The position numbers were made by a program, and so were the translations under genes. This document shows positions 1 through 5,449 of a DNA stretch of 5,449 nucleotides, piece by piece (position 1 is the first letter of the stretch; each line of letters opens with the position of its first letter). The DNA is taken from assembly GCA_947467405.1 (NCBI GenBank), contig CANIIN010000224.1, positions 1 through 5,449 of the forward strand. Direction: 5' to 3'. The notes below the pieces were generated by a model. The model saw only the letters and a list, made by a program, of their open reading frames with translations. It did no database searches and was not told the DNA's origin. Source of the stretch: Betaproteobacteria bacterium (lineage in GTDB: Bacteria; Pseudomonadota; Gammaproteobacteria; Burkholderiales; SG8-39).

Positions 1-989
1 CGCAGGAAATCAATGAAAAGCTCTTCAAGAAATAATTTCGCGTTCAAGGGATGGCTGGCCAACCCCTTGGCATCATTCAAATGTCCGGACAATCGCAGCA
101 GCCCGCTTGTACGGGCGGATCGCGCCTGATTCGCCAGCACAGAGGCCGCCTTGGGATGAAATCGTGGAACCTGCCCCACCTTGACCGACAGCAGATCAAA
201 AACCCAGCGCTGCAGCCATCCGACCACCATGGACAGATCCAGCGACTCACAGCGCTGTGCCAGCGCACTGGGGTCGCAATCCGGTTCCTTCAGCGCGTTC
301 AAGAAATCCGAACGAACAGAAGTCTCATCCGCCCTCTGCAAGGCTGCCAATGGCGCCCCGCCGGCTTCCGCTAAAGCCGACTGTGGATCATCAAGCCCTT
401 GATCAGTAAGCCATTTTACTGCGTCTGATGCATCGGGAGGCAAGATTGACATGATCTGGCAACGACTGCGGATGGTTGGCAACAGCCTGCTGAGGCGACT
501 CGTCACCAGCACAAACAGTGTGGCAGGCGCCGGTTCTTCAAGGCTCTTCAAGAGGGCATTCTGCGTGATGACATTCATGGTGTCTGCTGGATCCAGAACG
601 ATCACCCGCATTCCCCCACGATGGGTGCCAACAGACAGAAAGCCTTCCAGCGCCCTGACCTGTTCGACACGAATCTGCTCGCTCTTCTTCTTTTCCTTCT
701 TTTCCTTCTTGGTACTGCCGCCCTCTTCCTCCACATCGTCTGCCATGCTGTCCGGCTGCACCAGACGAAAATCCGGGTGGTTGCCGAGTTCAAACCACCC
801 GCATGACGCACACTTAAGGCATGGACGATAACCAGGGCCGGCATTTTCACACAGCACCGAACGCGCTAACTCGATGGCCAAAGCTGACTTTCCCAATCCG
901 GGACGTCCGTGCAGAAGCAGCGCATGCGGCATCCGCTCGCGTCGCGCCGAGAGCTGGGACCAGGCCTTTTCCTGCCATTCATATATCAT
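1..989 (-). CDS. holB: DNA polymerase III subunit delta-prime (HolB), 3' end cut by window edge
   Basis: Delta-prime is the stator subunit of the clamp-loader complex, which places the beta sliding clamp on primed DNA. An uninterrupted frame of 329 codons starts at ATG 989-987 and is still open at base 3; E. coli HolB has 334 residues, so only a short tail is probably missing. Visible in order: a complete Walker A motif GRPGLGKS (28-35); four cysteines C47, C57, C60 and C63 forming the zinc module typical of clamp-loader AAA+ proteins; a charged linker of about 25 residues (80-104) ending in a Lys/Glu run; a Walker B-like segment VIVLDPAD (129-136) followed by [10 protein letters not shown] (144-153); the SRC motif (175-177); and a C-terminal helical domain with [13 protein letters not shown]. 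coli delta-prime lacks a working P-loop, so the intact motif differs from it, although nucleotide binding is not shown. The start overlaps the tmk stop as ATGA, which suggests translational coupling. Identity is secure; no frameshift was seen. Confidence 0.95.
   Translation of the reverse strand, partial: MIYEWQEKAWSQLSARRERMPHALLLHGRPGLGKSALAIELARSVLCENAGPGYRPCLKCASCGWFELGNHPDFRLVQPDSMADDVEEEGGSTKKEKKEKKKSEQIRVEQVRALEGFLSVGTHRGGMRVIVLDPADTMNVITQNALLKSLEEPAPATLFVLVTSRLSRLLPTIRSRCQIMSILPPDASDAVKWLTDQGLDDPQSALAEAGGAPLAALQRADETSVRSDFLNALKEPDCDPSALAQRCESLDLSMVVGWLQRWVFDLLSVKVGQVPRFHPKAASVLANQARSARTSGLLRLSGHLNDAKGLASHPLNAKLFLEELFIDFL
682..710. repeat. 29-nt homopyrimidine tract with an in-frame 9-nt tandem repeat inside holB
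   Basis: Every base from 682 to 710 is C or T on the plus strand. Bases 691-699 and 700-708 are identical copies of TTTTCCTTC. On the coding strand the purine tract reads as (AAG AAG GAA) twice followed by AAG AAG AAG, giving K94-K102 of HolB. Because the unit is nine bases, gain or loss of a copy keeps the reading frame and changes the linker by three residues. The tract lies in the variable charged linker, not in a conserved motif. Confidence 0.85.
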
Positions 990-1030
990 TTATTACAAAT
1001 ACTTATTAATATATTCTCAAGTGATTTCTT
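981..1030. other. AT-rich island at the tmk/holB junction
   Basis: Only 5 of the 40 bases from 981 to 1020, and 8 of the 50 to 1030, are G or C, against roughly 58 % in the surroundings. The stretch encodes the last residues of Tmk ([10 protein letters not shown]) and the first three of HolB. It covers the holB start and the mRNA just upstream of it, where no Shine-Dalgarno sequence is visible. An unstructured AT-rich initiation region can substitute for one by leaving the start codon exposed; that role here is inferred. Confidence 0.6.
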
Positions 1031-1672
1031 GATTTGATCGATGCTTTGACTGGCATCCAGAATCTTGATTCGAGACGGAAACTCGCCTGCACGTCGCACG
1101 TACTCCATGCGCACACGCTGAAAAAAGGCCAGATCTTCGCCCTCGAAGCGATCAGTTGCCACCCCTTCGGCTCGACCGCCTCGCCGCGCTTCCGCCACCT
1201 CCACTGGCAGGTCGAATACCAGGGTCAAATCGGGCTGAAAATCGCCTTGGACCCATGTCTCCAGGCTGGCGATGCGCCCCAGCGGCATCTGCCGCCCTCC
1301 GCCCTGATAAGCGAATGTCGCATCCGTAAATCGATCGGACAGGACCCATTTACCCGCATTCAGGGCTGGCAGAATCACCTTGTCCAGATGCTCCCGGCGT
1401 GATGCGAACATGAGCAGGGTTTCCGTGTCGATATGCATCGGCTGGCCCAGAAGCAGGGCGCGCAGGCTTTCGCCCAATGGCGTGCCACCGGGTTCGCGGG
1501 TGCGAACCACATCCTTCCCCTGCCCCCGAAGAAACGCCTCGATCCACCCAAGGTGGGTACTCTTTCCAGCGCCATCGACGCCTTCCAGCGTGATGAAGCG
1601 CCCTTTCAATGGGGATTTATCGGTTTGCACGGGGACTTTTCTGATAACGGGCGACCGCCCTGTTGTGTTCAT
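986..1672 (-). CDS. tmk: thymidylate kinase (dTMP kinase)
   Basis: This cytosolic enzyme phosphorylates dTMP to dTDP with ATP, the step shared by de novo and salvage routes to dTTP. Motifs, numbered from the ATG at 1672: P-loop GVDGAGKS (31-38), the substrate-side TREPGG (58-63), the DR motif in [16 protein letters not shown] (112-127), [15 protein letters not shown] (146-160), and an arginine-containing LID with TDRFEGED (173-180). These are diagnostic of the family. The start is uncertain. ATG 1672 gives 228 residues and overlaps mltG by 56 nt. GTG 1630 gives 214 residues and a 14-nt overlap. TTG 1609 gives 207 residues, starts just after the mltG stop, and begins [10 protein letters not shown] as most family members do. 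None has a clear ribosome binding site. E. coli Tmk has 213 residues, so the shorter forms fit better; the ATG is listed because it is the only one available. The stop TGA overlaps the holB ATG. Confidence 0.93.
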   Translation of the reverse strand: MNTTGRSPVIRKVPVQTDKSPLKGRFITLEGVDGAGKSTHLGWIEAFLRGQGKDVVRTREPGGTPLGESLRALLLGQPMHIDTETLLMFASRREHLDKVILPALNAGKWVLSDRFTDATFAYQGGGRQMPLGRIASLETWVQGDFQPDLTLVFDLPVEVAEARRGGRAEGVATDRFEGEDLAFFQRVRMEYVRRAGEFPSRIKILDASQSIDQIKKSLENILISICNK

Positions 1673-2615
1673 CAAGGGTACGCGAAAACTGGCTGGCCCC
1701 ATTGCCTTTGGCGACGAAATAGAGGGCGTCTGATTTGGCGGGATGGAGCGTTGCTTGCAATGCGGCCAGTCCCGGCATGGCAATCGGCGTCGGCGGCAGG
1801 CCATCACGGGTGTAGGTATTGAACGGCGTGTCAGCCAGTAAATCGCGCTTGCGCAAGTTGCCGTCGAATCGCTCGCCCAGCCCATAGATGACGGTGGGAT
1901 CCGTCTGCAACCTCATGGGGATGCGCATCCTGTTGAGGAATACGCTGGCAATCCGAGCCCGATCCTCCGCCGTGCCGGTTTCCTTTTCCACAATGGAGGC
2001 GAGAATCAGGGCTTCGTAGGGGGACCGCAACGGGGAATCGGGCGCGCGATCAGCCCATGTCGATTCCAGTTTCTTCTGCATGGCGTGATGAGCGCGCAGC
2101 AGAATCGCCAGGTCGGTGGTCCCCTTGGCGAACAGATAGGTGTCAGGGAAAAACCAGCCTTCCGGCTGGGCGCCTGCCGAACCCAGTTTCTCCATGATCT
2201 CCAAATCGCTCAGGCTGCCCAGTTCGTGCCGAACATCGGCATGTGCATCCAGTGCAGCGCGCACCTGGCGGAAAGTCCACCCTTCAATGAAGGAGATCTC
2301 GGCCTGGCTGAAATCTCCCGAAGTGATCTTCTTCAGCAATTGCCACGGCGTGGTGCCTTCCGCAATCTGGTAACTGCCCGCCTTGATGCCGGCCTGATTC
2401 CTGGTCACCCGGGCGATAAGGTTGAACTGCCACGGACGGATGTCCACCCCGGCGTCATGGATCTGGCGCGTGGCCGAGCGCAGTCCGCTTCCCGGCACAA
2501 TGGAGAAATCAACGGTTGCCGCAGGCAAGTCGACCGGACTGAGGGCGAACCAGGCTGTCCAGCCCGTCAGTACCAAACCTGTCAACAGCAGCAGTTTGAA
2601 GAGTCGTTTCAGCAT
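1617..2615 (-). CDS. mltG: endolytic transglycosylase MltG (YceG-like)
   Basis: MltG is an inner-membrane lytic transglycosylase that cleaves nascent glycan strands near the membrane and is thought to terminate peptidoglycan polymerisation. From ATG 2615 the product has 332 residues (E. coli MltG has 340). It shows a basic N-terminus (MLKRLFK), one membrane segment at about 7-27, a periplasmic LysM-like part up to about 100, and the catalytic YceG domain. Motifs: [10 protein letters not shown] (151-160), ASIVEKETG (206-214) carrying the catalytic glutamate region, [10 protein letters not shown] (236-245), [11 protein letters not shown] (272-282) and FSRTLDEHN (310-318). GNGASQFS replaces the GGH-type motif of E. 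coli, a variant I associate with Betaproteobacteria and Neisseria. The frame extends upstream to TTG 2732, adding 39 residues rich in arginine, but 2615 is the only ATG and places the membrane anchor at the N-terminus. No Shine-Dalgarno is evident. It is the first gene of the mltG-tmk-holB run. Confidence 0.94.
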   Translation of the reverse strand: MLKRLFKLLLLTGLVLTGWTAWFALSPVDLPAATVDFSIVPGSGLRSATRQIHDAGVDIRPWQFNLIARVTRNQAGIKAGSYQIAEGTTPWQLLKKITSGDFSQAEISFIEGWTFRQVRAALDAHADVRHELGSLSDLEIMEKLGSAGAQPEGWFFPDTYLFAKGTTDLAILLRAHHAMQKKLESTWADRAPDSPLRSPYEALILASIVEKETGTAEDRARIASVFLNRMRIPMRLQTDPTVIYGLGERFDGNLRKRDLLADTPFNTYTRDGLPPTPIAMPGLAALQATLHPAKSDALYFVAKGNGASQFSRTLDEHNRAVARYQKSPRANR

Positions 2616-2718
2616 TGCATGCCGCTGGATCCGGGTGATCGACGCCCCATGGATGCGCCGAAGCAGTCGATTGAATAGTGAGTTGGGCGATGCATGTTCT
2701 GGGACGGGATTCGCGGTA

Positions 2719-2748
2719 CTGAGAAGCGACAAGGGAGGTCGATATAAT
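2719..2748 (+). promoter_or_regulatory. predicted sigma-70 promoter for ygfZ and downstream genes
   Basis: A perfect -10 hexamer TATAAT lies at 2743-2748. A -35 candidate, CTGAGA (4 of 6 matches to TTGACA), is at 2719-2724 with an 18-bp spacer. Transcription would begin near 2755, giving a leader of about 105 nt before the ygfZ ATG. On the minus strand the same bases contain TATTAT (5 of 6), so it could also help the leftward genes, but no matching -35 was found in that direction. Confidence 0.55.
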
Positions 2749-2770
2749 ACCGCCTACCCGCTTCACCCCT

Positions 2771-2808
2771 GATACTGTCGTATCTGTGTGCCGATCGCTG
2801 AAACGATC
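2771..2808 (+). other. two small hairpins in the predicted ygfZ leader
   Basis: GATAC (2771-2775) pairs with GTATC (2780-2784) around a four-base loop. GATCG (2793-2797) pairs with CGATC (2804-2808) around a six-base loop. Both stems are only five base pairs and there is no following T run, so they do not look like a terminator. They lie within the predicted leader and could be mRNA structure or, as inverted repeats in DNA, protein binding sites. Chance occurrence is quite possible. Confidence 0.25.
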
Positions 2809-2861
2809 CTGGCGCGAATGAATTTTCAATCTTGGTCCTGATCGAGTCTCCAGTTCTGAAT

Positions 2862-3917
2862 ATGAATGCCGAATTGCAAGAAATGCTTGTCGCCCTGGGG
2901 GCCCGCATCCATCCTGAATCGGGCTGCGTGAGCGATTTCGGAGACCCTGAGGCTGAGTTACGCGCGATCGCATCCGGCACGGCGGTGGCTGATTTGTCAC
3001 AGTTTGCCTTGCTGGCAATCCGCGGAGCCGATGCCACAGCCTTTCTTCATGCCCAGTTCAGTTGCGACGTCGCAGGGCTGCCCGCAGGTCGCGCGACCTA
3101 TGGAAGCTATTGCACCGCCAAGGGACGCATGCTGGCCACATTCCTGCTGTGGCAGGCGTCCGATGGGTGGCGCATGATGATTCACGGCACATTGGCTGGC
3201 GCGATCCAGAAGCGCCTGAAGATGTTCGTGCTGCGATCCAAAGTCAGCATTGATGACCTGTCTTCGACGACTTCGCTGGTTGGAATCGCCGGTGCCTCCG
3301 CCACGGCGAGCATCGCAGGGCTAGGCGTTCGTTTGCCGCAGGACGCATTGGCGGTGCATTGCACTGACGCGGATACCGATCCACCCATCGAGTGTTCATC
3401 GACCGTGGCGATTCCCGGCCAGCGCTGGATTGTCGGCTTGCCACTGGAGCAGGCGCGAACGCTATGGCCGGCGCTGGCCAGTCTCATCAAGCCGGCCGGC
3501 ACTGCCGCCTGGGATTGGTCTGATATCGCCAACGGCATTCCACAACTGACCCCGGCAACGCAGGAGCAGTTCGTTCCACAGATGGCCAATCTTGAAGTCA
3601 TTGGTGGCGTGAGTTTCAAGAAAGGATGCTATCCGGGGCAGGAAATCGTGGCGCGTACGCAGTACCTCGGCAAGACCAAGCGACGCATGTATCGGGCGCA
3701 TTGCTCGACCAGCGCGGCCCCTGGCGATCCGGTCTACAGCGATGATGTTGCCGGCCAGGCCAATGGCATGGTTGTCAGTTCCGCCGCCGCCCCGGACGGC
3801 GGTTTTGACATGCTGGTGGTCGTTCAGATTGAAAGCGCCACGCAGTCCAAAGTGCATGTCGGCGCGGCAGATGGTCCGGTGCTGGAGTTCGCCTCCCTGC
3901 CCTACTCCCTCCCCTGA
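2862..3917 (+). CDS. ygfZ: tRNA-modifying/Fe-S cluster maintenance protein YgfZ (folate-binding)
   Basis: YgfZ belongs to the GcvT-like aminomethyltransferase superfamily (COG0354) and binds tetrahydrofolate. In E. coli it supports the activity of iron-sulfur enzymes, including the radical-SAM tRNA thiomethylase MiaB. The product has 351 residues (E. coli 326). It shows the N-terminal GcvT-like segment LLAIRGADATAFLHAQFSCDV (split at about 50-70), AKGRM (86-90), and the family signature KGCYPGQE (254-261) with the conserved C256, followed by ARTQYLGKTKRR. ATG 2862 is chosen because the next possible start upstream, TTG 2832, adds only ten residues with no homology-like pattern. No Shine-Dalgarno is visible before either. 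A good promoter lies upstream, and the next gene starts 8 nt after the stop, so it probably leads a small operon. The divergent position beside mltG-tmk-holB matches an arrangement I recall from Betaproteobacteria. Confidence 0.93.
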   Translation: MNAELQEMLVALGARIHPESGCVSDFGDPEAELRAIASGTAVADLSQFALLAIRGADATAFLHAQFSCDVAGLPAGRATYGSYCTAKGRMLATFLLWQASDGWRMMIHGTLAGAIQKRLKMFVLRSKVSIDDLSSTTSLVGIAGASATASIAGLGVRLPQDALAVHCTDADTDPPIECSSTVAIPGQRWIVGLPLEQARTLWPALASLIKPAGTAAWDWSDIANGIPQLTPATQEQFVPQMANLEVIGGVSFKKGCYPGQEIVARTQYLGKTKRRMYRAHCSTSAAPGDPVYSDDVAGQANGMVVSSAAAPDGGFDMLVVVQIESATQSKVHVGAADGPVLEFASLPYSLP

Positions 3918-3925
3918 ACGTTCAC

Positions 3926-4249
3926 ATGTCGGTCAGTTACTACGTGTATTACCGGGTCTCCCCGGCTCGCCATGATGCCGCCCGACAGGCCGTTGCCGCG
4001 ATGTTTCTGAACCTGCGCGAGACACAGGGCATCGACGGGAGACTTGCCTGCCGACGTGACGATCCGGATACCTGGATGGAAATCTACGAGGGCGTCGGTG
4101 ACGAAGTGGCATTTGGGAGCGCATTGGAACAGGCGGCGCGCCATTGCGGCATCGATGCCTGCCTGAAGCCGGGGGCCGCCCGGAAGACTGAAATTTTCAT
4201 GCCCCTGAACAGGGACCGTGCAGCTGCGCGCAGGAGTGCCGCGGAATGA
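3926..4249 (+). CDS. DUF4936 family protein
   Basis: The product is a soluble protein of 107 residues with no signal peptide or membrane segment, and its function is unknown. It begins SVSYYVYYRVS, followed by a helix (about 14-34), GRLACRRDD (38-46), the characteristic TWMEIYEGV (49-57), a second helix (about 60-75) and a short strand TEIFMP. This strand-helix-strand-strand-helix-strand order suggests a ferredoxin-like (dimeric alpha/beta barrel) fold; that is my inference from the pattern. DUF4936 proteins are known mainly from Betaproteobacteria, where I recall them near ygfZ. The start is 8 nt after the ygfZ stop, so the two are probably co-transcribed. There is no Shine-Dalgarno. The C-terminal dozen residues are Arg/Ala-rich and probably disordered. 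The family assignment comes from the YYVYYRV and TWMEIYEGV signatures. Confidence 0.85.
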   Translation: MSVSYYVYYRVSPARHDAARQAVAAMFLNLRETQGIDGRLACRRDDPDTWMEIYEGVGDEVAFGSALEQAARHCGIDACLKPGAARKTEIFMPLNRDRAAARRSAAE

Positions 4250-4286
4250 GCGACGTGCCGGCCCCCAACGCCTCCCACGGACTGCC

Positions 4287-5048
4287 ATGTGCCTGATCCT
4301 TTTCGCATGGAAGAGCGTCCCCGGTTCCCGGCTGATCGTTGCCGCCAATCGCGATGAATCATTTGGACGTCCCGCCCATCAGGCGACATTCTGGAAAGAC
4401 CAACCGAACATTCTGGCCGGGCGAGACGATCAGGCCGGCGGAACCTGGCTGGGGGTGACCCGCTCCGGCCGCTTTGCCGCACTGACCAACTATCGTAATC
4501 CGCTGGATAAGCGCACCGACGCGCCCTCGCGCGGAGAACTGGTCGCCTCGTTTCTGTCTGGTCGCTCCTCAGCTGAAGCGTTCGTTCAATCGCTGCATGA
4601 GCAGGCCGCAGCCTATAACGGTTTCAGCCTGCTGGTTTCCGATGGCGATCGCATGTTCTGCTATTCCAACCGTGCCGATGACGTCATCGAGGTGATGCCC
4701 GGCGTCCATGGTTTGTCCAACCACCTCCTCGACACGCCGTGGCCGAAGGTCGTCAAGGGATGCGCCGGCCTTGCCGCTTTGAATCGGCATGCGTATGAAC
4801 CGGATGCCTACCTGGCGTTGATGGATGACAGCGTGCCGGCCGTCGAGCGCGACCTGCCCGATACCGGGATGGATGCCGAATCGGAGCGGCGCTTGTCTTC
4901 CCTGCGGATTCTTGCCGGGAATTACGGCACCCGCTGTACCAGCGTGCTGCATGTGTCCGATTCGGGTCAGCTCGACTTTGCCGAAAGAACCTACCGCTCG
5001 GATGGCAGCACCAGCGGTGAAGTGCACCACCGCCTGTCGATCACTTGA
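4287..5048 (+). CDS. NRDE family protein (TANGO2 homologue)
   Basis: The 253-residue product starts MCLILFAW and carries the family-defining NRDE (21-24) in AANRDESFGRPA. It continues with WLGVTRSGRFAALTNYR and a later LSNHLLDTPWPKV, all standard for PF05742/COG3332. Length fits the family. Homologues include human TANGO2 and proteins shown in nematodes and Shewanella to help move haem; the bacterial biochemical activity is not settled. Cys2 would become N-terminal after Met removal, as in Ntn-type hydrolases, so a hydrolase-like active site is possible but unproven. The start at 4287 is firm because MCLILF is the conserved N-terminus; an upstream ATG at 4218 in the same frame would overlap DUF4936 and add unrelated sequence. 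There is a gap of 37 nt from DUF4936 with only a weak GGA five bases before the ATG. The 3' end overlaps the opposing GNAT gene by 8 nt. Confidence 0.92.
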   Translation: MCLILFAWKSVPGSRLIVAANRDESFGRPAHQATFWKDQPNILAGRDDQAGGTWLGVTRSGRFAALTNYRNPLDKRTDAPSRGELVASFLSGRSSAEAFVQSLHEQAAAYNGFSLLVSDGDRMFCYSNRADDVIEVMPGVHGLSNHLLDTPWPKVVKGCAGLAALNRHAYEPDAYLALMDDSVPAVERDLPDTGMDAESERRLSSLRILAGNYGTRCTSVLHVSDSGQLDFAERTYRSDGSTSGEVHHRLSIT

Positions 5049-5449
5049 GCGGATCCAGCAGCCTGACCATGGTGAGGTGCGGAATGCCCGCCTCATCGAA
5101 GATGTCGCCCGCATCAAAAAAACCGTAGCGGGCGTAAAACGCCTTGGCCTGCACCTGAGCATGCAGTTCAATGCGGCAGGTCCTGCGTTGTCTCGCCGCA
5201 TGGATCAGGGCCTCGAGGATCCCGGCCCCGATGCCACGATGGCGCCAGTCGCGCATCACGGCCATTCTTCCGATGCGGGCCACGCCCTGATCGTCATCCG
5301 GCAGCAGCCGACCGGTGCCCCGCACAACGTGCGTTTCGTCCACGGCGAGGCAATGCAGGGACACGTCATCCCATTCATCCCACTCCAGATCCGCGGGTAC
5401 GCCTTGCTCCACGATGAACACCTCCCGTCGAACAGGGCTTGCCCCCGCG
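5041..5449 (-). CDS. GNAT family N-acetyltransferase (ElaA-like), 5' end outside window
   Basis: This is a Gcn5-related acetyltransferase that uses acetyl-CoA; its substrate is unknown. The frame is open to the right edge. The residues before the internal GTG at 5421 read SPVRRE and run into VFIVEQGVP, which together match the usual N-terminal pattern of this family, so the true start lies beyond 5449. Visible: EWDEWD, the acetyl-CoA motif A RIGRMAV...RHRGIGAGILEAL with the R-H-R-G-I-G pyrophosphate loop, AKAFYARYGFFDAG and the ending DEAGIPHLTMVRL. The AxxFYxxxGF and GIPHxxM elements resemble E. coli ElaA (153 residues). The TGA at 5043-5041 lies inside the end of the NRDE gene, so the two are convergent and share 8 bp. 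No intrinsic terminator separates them. A GGGAGG just upstream of an in-frame GTG at 5414 looks like a ribosome site but falls within conserved sequence. Confidence 0.9.
   Translation of the reverse strand, partial: AGASPVRREVFIVEQGVPADLEWDEWDDVSLHCLAVDETHVVRGTGRLLPDDDQGVARIGRMAVMRDWRHRGIGAGILEALIHAARQRRTCRIELHAQVQAKAFYARYGFFDAGDIFDEAGIPHLTMVRLLDPLK

Noticed and set aside
682..710. Purine tract in holB as a programmed frameshift site
   Set aside because: There is no A-AAA-AAG-type heptamer, the zero frame continues with conserved HolB sequence, and no functional alternative frame follows.
1673..1885. Upstream extension of the tmk frame to 299 residues
   Set aside because: These codons lie inside mltG in another frame and the extra residues do not resemble any thymidylate kinase N-terminus.
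2085..2678. Open frame of 197 codons on the plus strand opposite mltG
   Set aside because: It is fully antisense to a confidently identified gene, shows no recognisable motif, and its composition is what GC-rich coding DNA gives on the opposite strand.
2731..2738. AAGGGAGG, a strong Shine-Dalgarno-like sequence on the plus strand
   Set aside because: No start codon follows at usable spacing and it lies upstream of the predicted transcription start, so it would not be in the mRNA.
3182..3619. Open frame of 145 codons on the minus strand opposite ygfZ
   Set aside because: It lies entirely within ygfZ, has no family motif, and is best explained as a shadow frame.
3915..3924. Palindrome TGAACGTTCA at the ygfZ stop as an operator
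   Set aside because: A single 10-bp palindrome in over 5 kb is not surprising, and it lies between closely spaced co-directional genes with no promoter nearby.
5116..5122. A7 run inside the GNAT gene as a phase-variation tract
   Set aside because: Seven bases encoding two conserved phenylalanines (YGFF) is short for phase variation and the frame is intact.
5106..5134. 7-bp GC-rich inverted repeat (CGCCCGC / GCGGGCG, 15-nt loop) as a terminator for the convergent genes
   Set aside because: No T run follows on either strand, the loop is long, and it is inside conserved GNAT codons.
5412..5421. Internal GTG codons as the GNAT start, one with GGGAGG upstream
   Set aside because: The in-frame residues further upstream (VRRE before VF) match the family N-terminal pattern, so translation must begin beyond the right edge.
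1..5449. Mobile elements, CRISPR arrays, tRNA/rRNA genes, toxin-antitoxin or defence genes
   Set aside because: I found no repeated spacers, terminal inverted repeats, transposase motifs or structured RNA, and nearly all bases belong to identified core genes.

Overview
This is a compact chromosomal housekeeping segment from a Gram-negative proteobacterium, most likely a betaproteobacterium (order Burkholderiales or close to it). The evidence is: the gene set and order; a DUF4936 protein directly after YgfZ; a charged Lys/Glu linker in the delta-prime subunit after its zinc-binding cysteines; and MltG with 'GNGASQFS' near its C-terminus, where E. coli has a GGH motif. Base composition is moderately GC-rich (about 58 % by eye). 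I see no mobile element, CRISPR array, tRNA or rRNA, so it reads as core genome.

Left half, minus strand: a three-gene run transcribed right to left, mltG (terminal lytic transglycosylase), tmk (thymidylate kinase), then holB (DNA polymerase III delta-prime subunit). holB runs off the left edge, apparently only a few residues short of its end. The genes are packed tightly: the mltG and tmk ends overlap or nearly touch, depending on the tmk start, and tmk and holB share an ATGA. tmk makes dTDP for DNA synthesis and holB is part of the clamp loader. mltG terminates growing peptidoglycan strands, so the unit joins replication and cell-wall functions.

Centre, 2616-2861: the divergent intergenic region. 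It holds a perfect TATAAT -10 box facing right with a 4/6 -35 box. It also has a leader of about 105 nt with two small hairpins in front of ygfZ.

Right half, plus strand: ygfZ (folate-dependent Fe-S cluster maintenance), a small DUF4936 protein (function unknown), and an NRDE/TANGO2-family protein (linked to haem trafficking in other organisms). They sit 8 and 37 nt apart and probably form an operon. A minus-strand GNAT acetyltransferase of the ElaA type enters from the right edge, and its stop codon overlaps the NRDE gene by 8 nt tail to tail.

Nothing here is an obviously new system. The points worth a second look are: the absence of recognisable Shine-Dalgarno sites in front of all six visible starts; an extremely AT-rich island at the tmk/holB junction; an in-frame 9-nt tandem repeat inside holB; the uncertain tmk and mltG starts; and the ygfZ-DUF4936-NRDE grouping, which hints at a shared role in iron cofactor handling.
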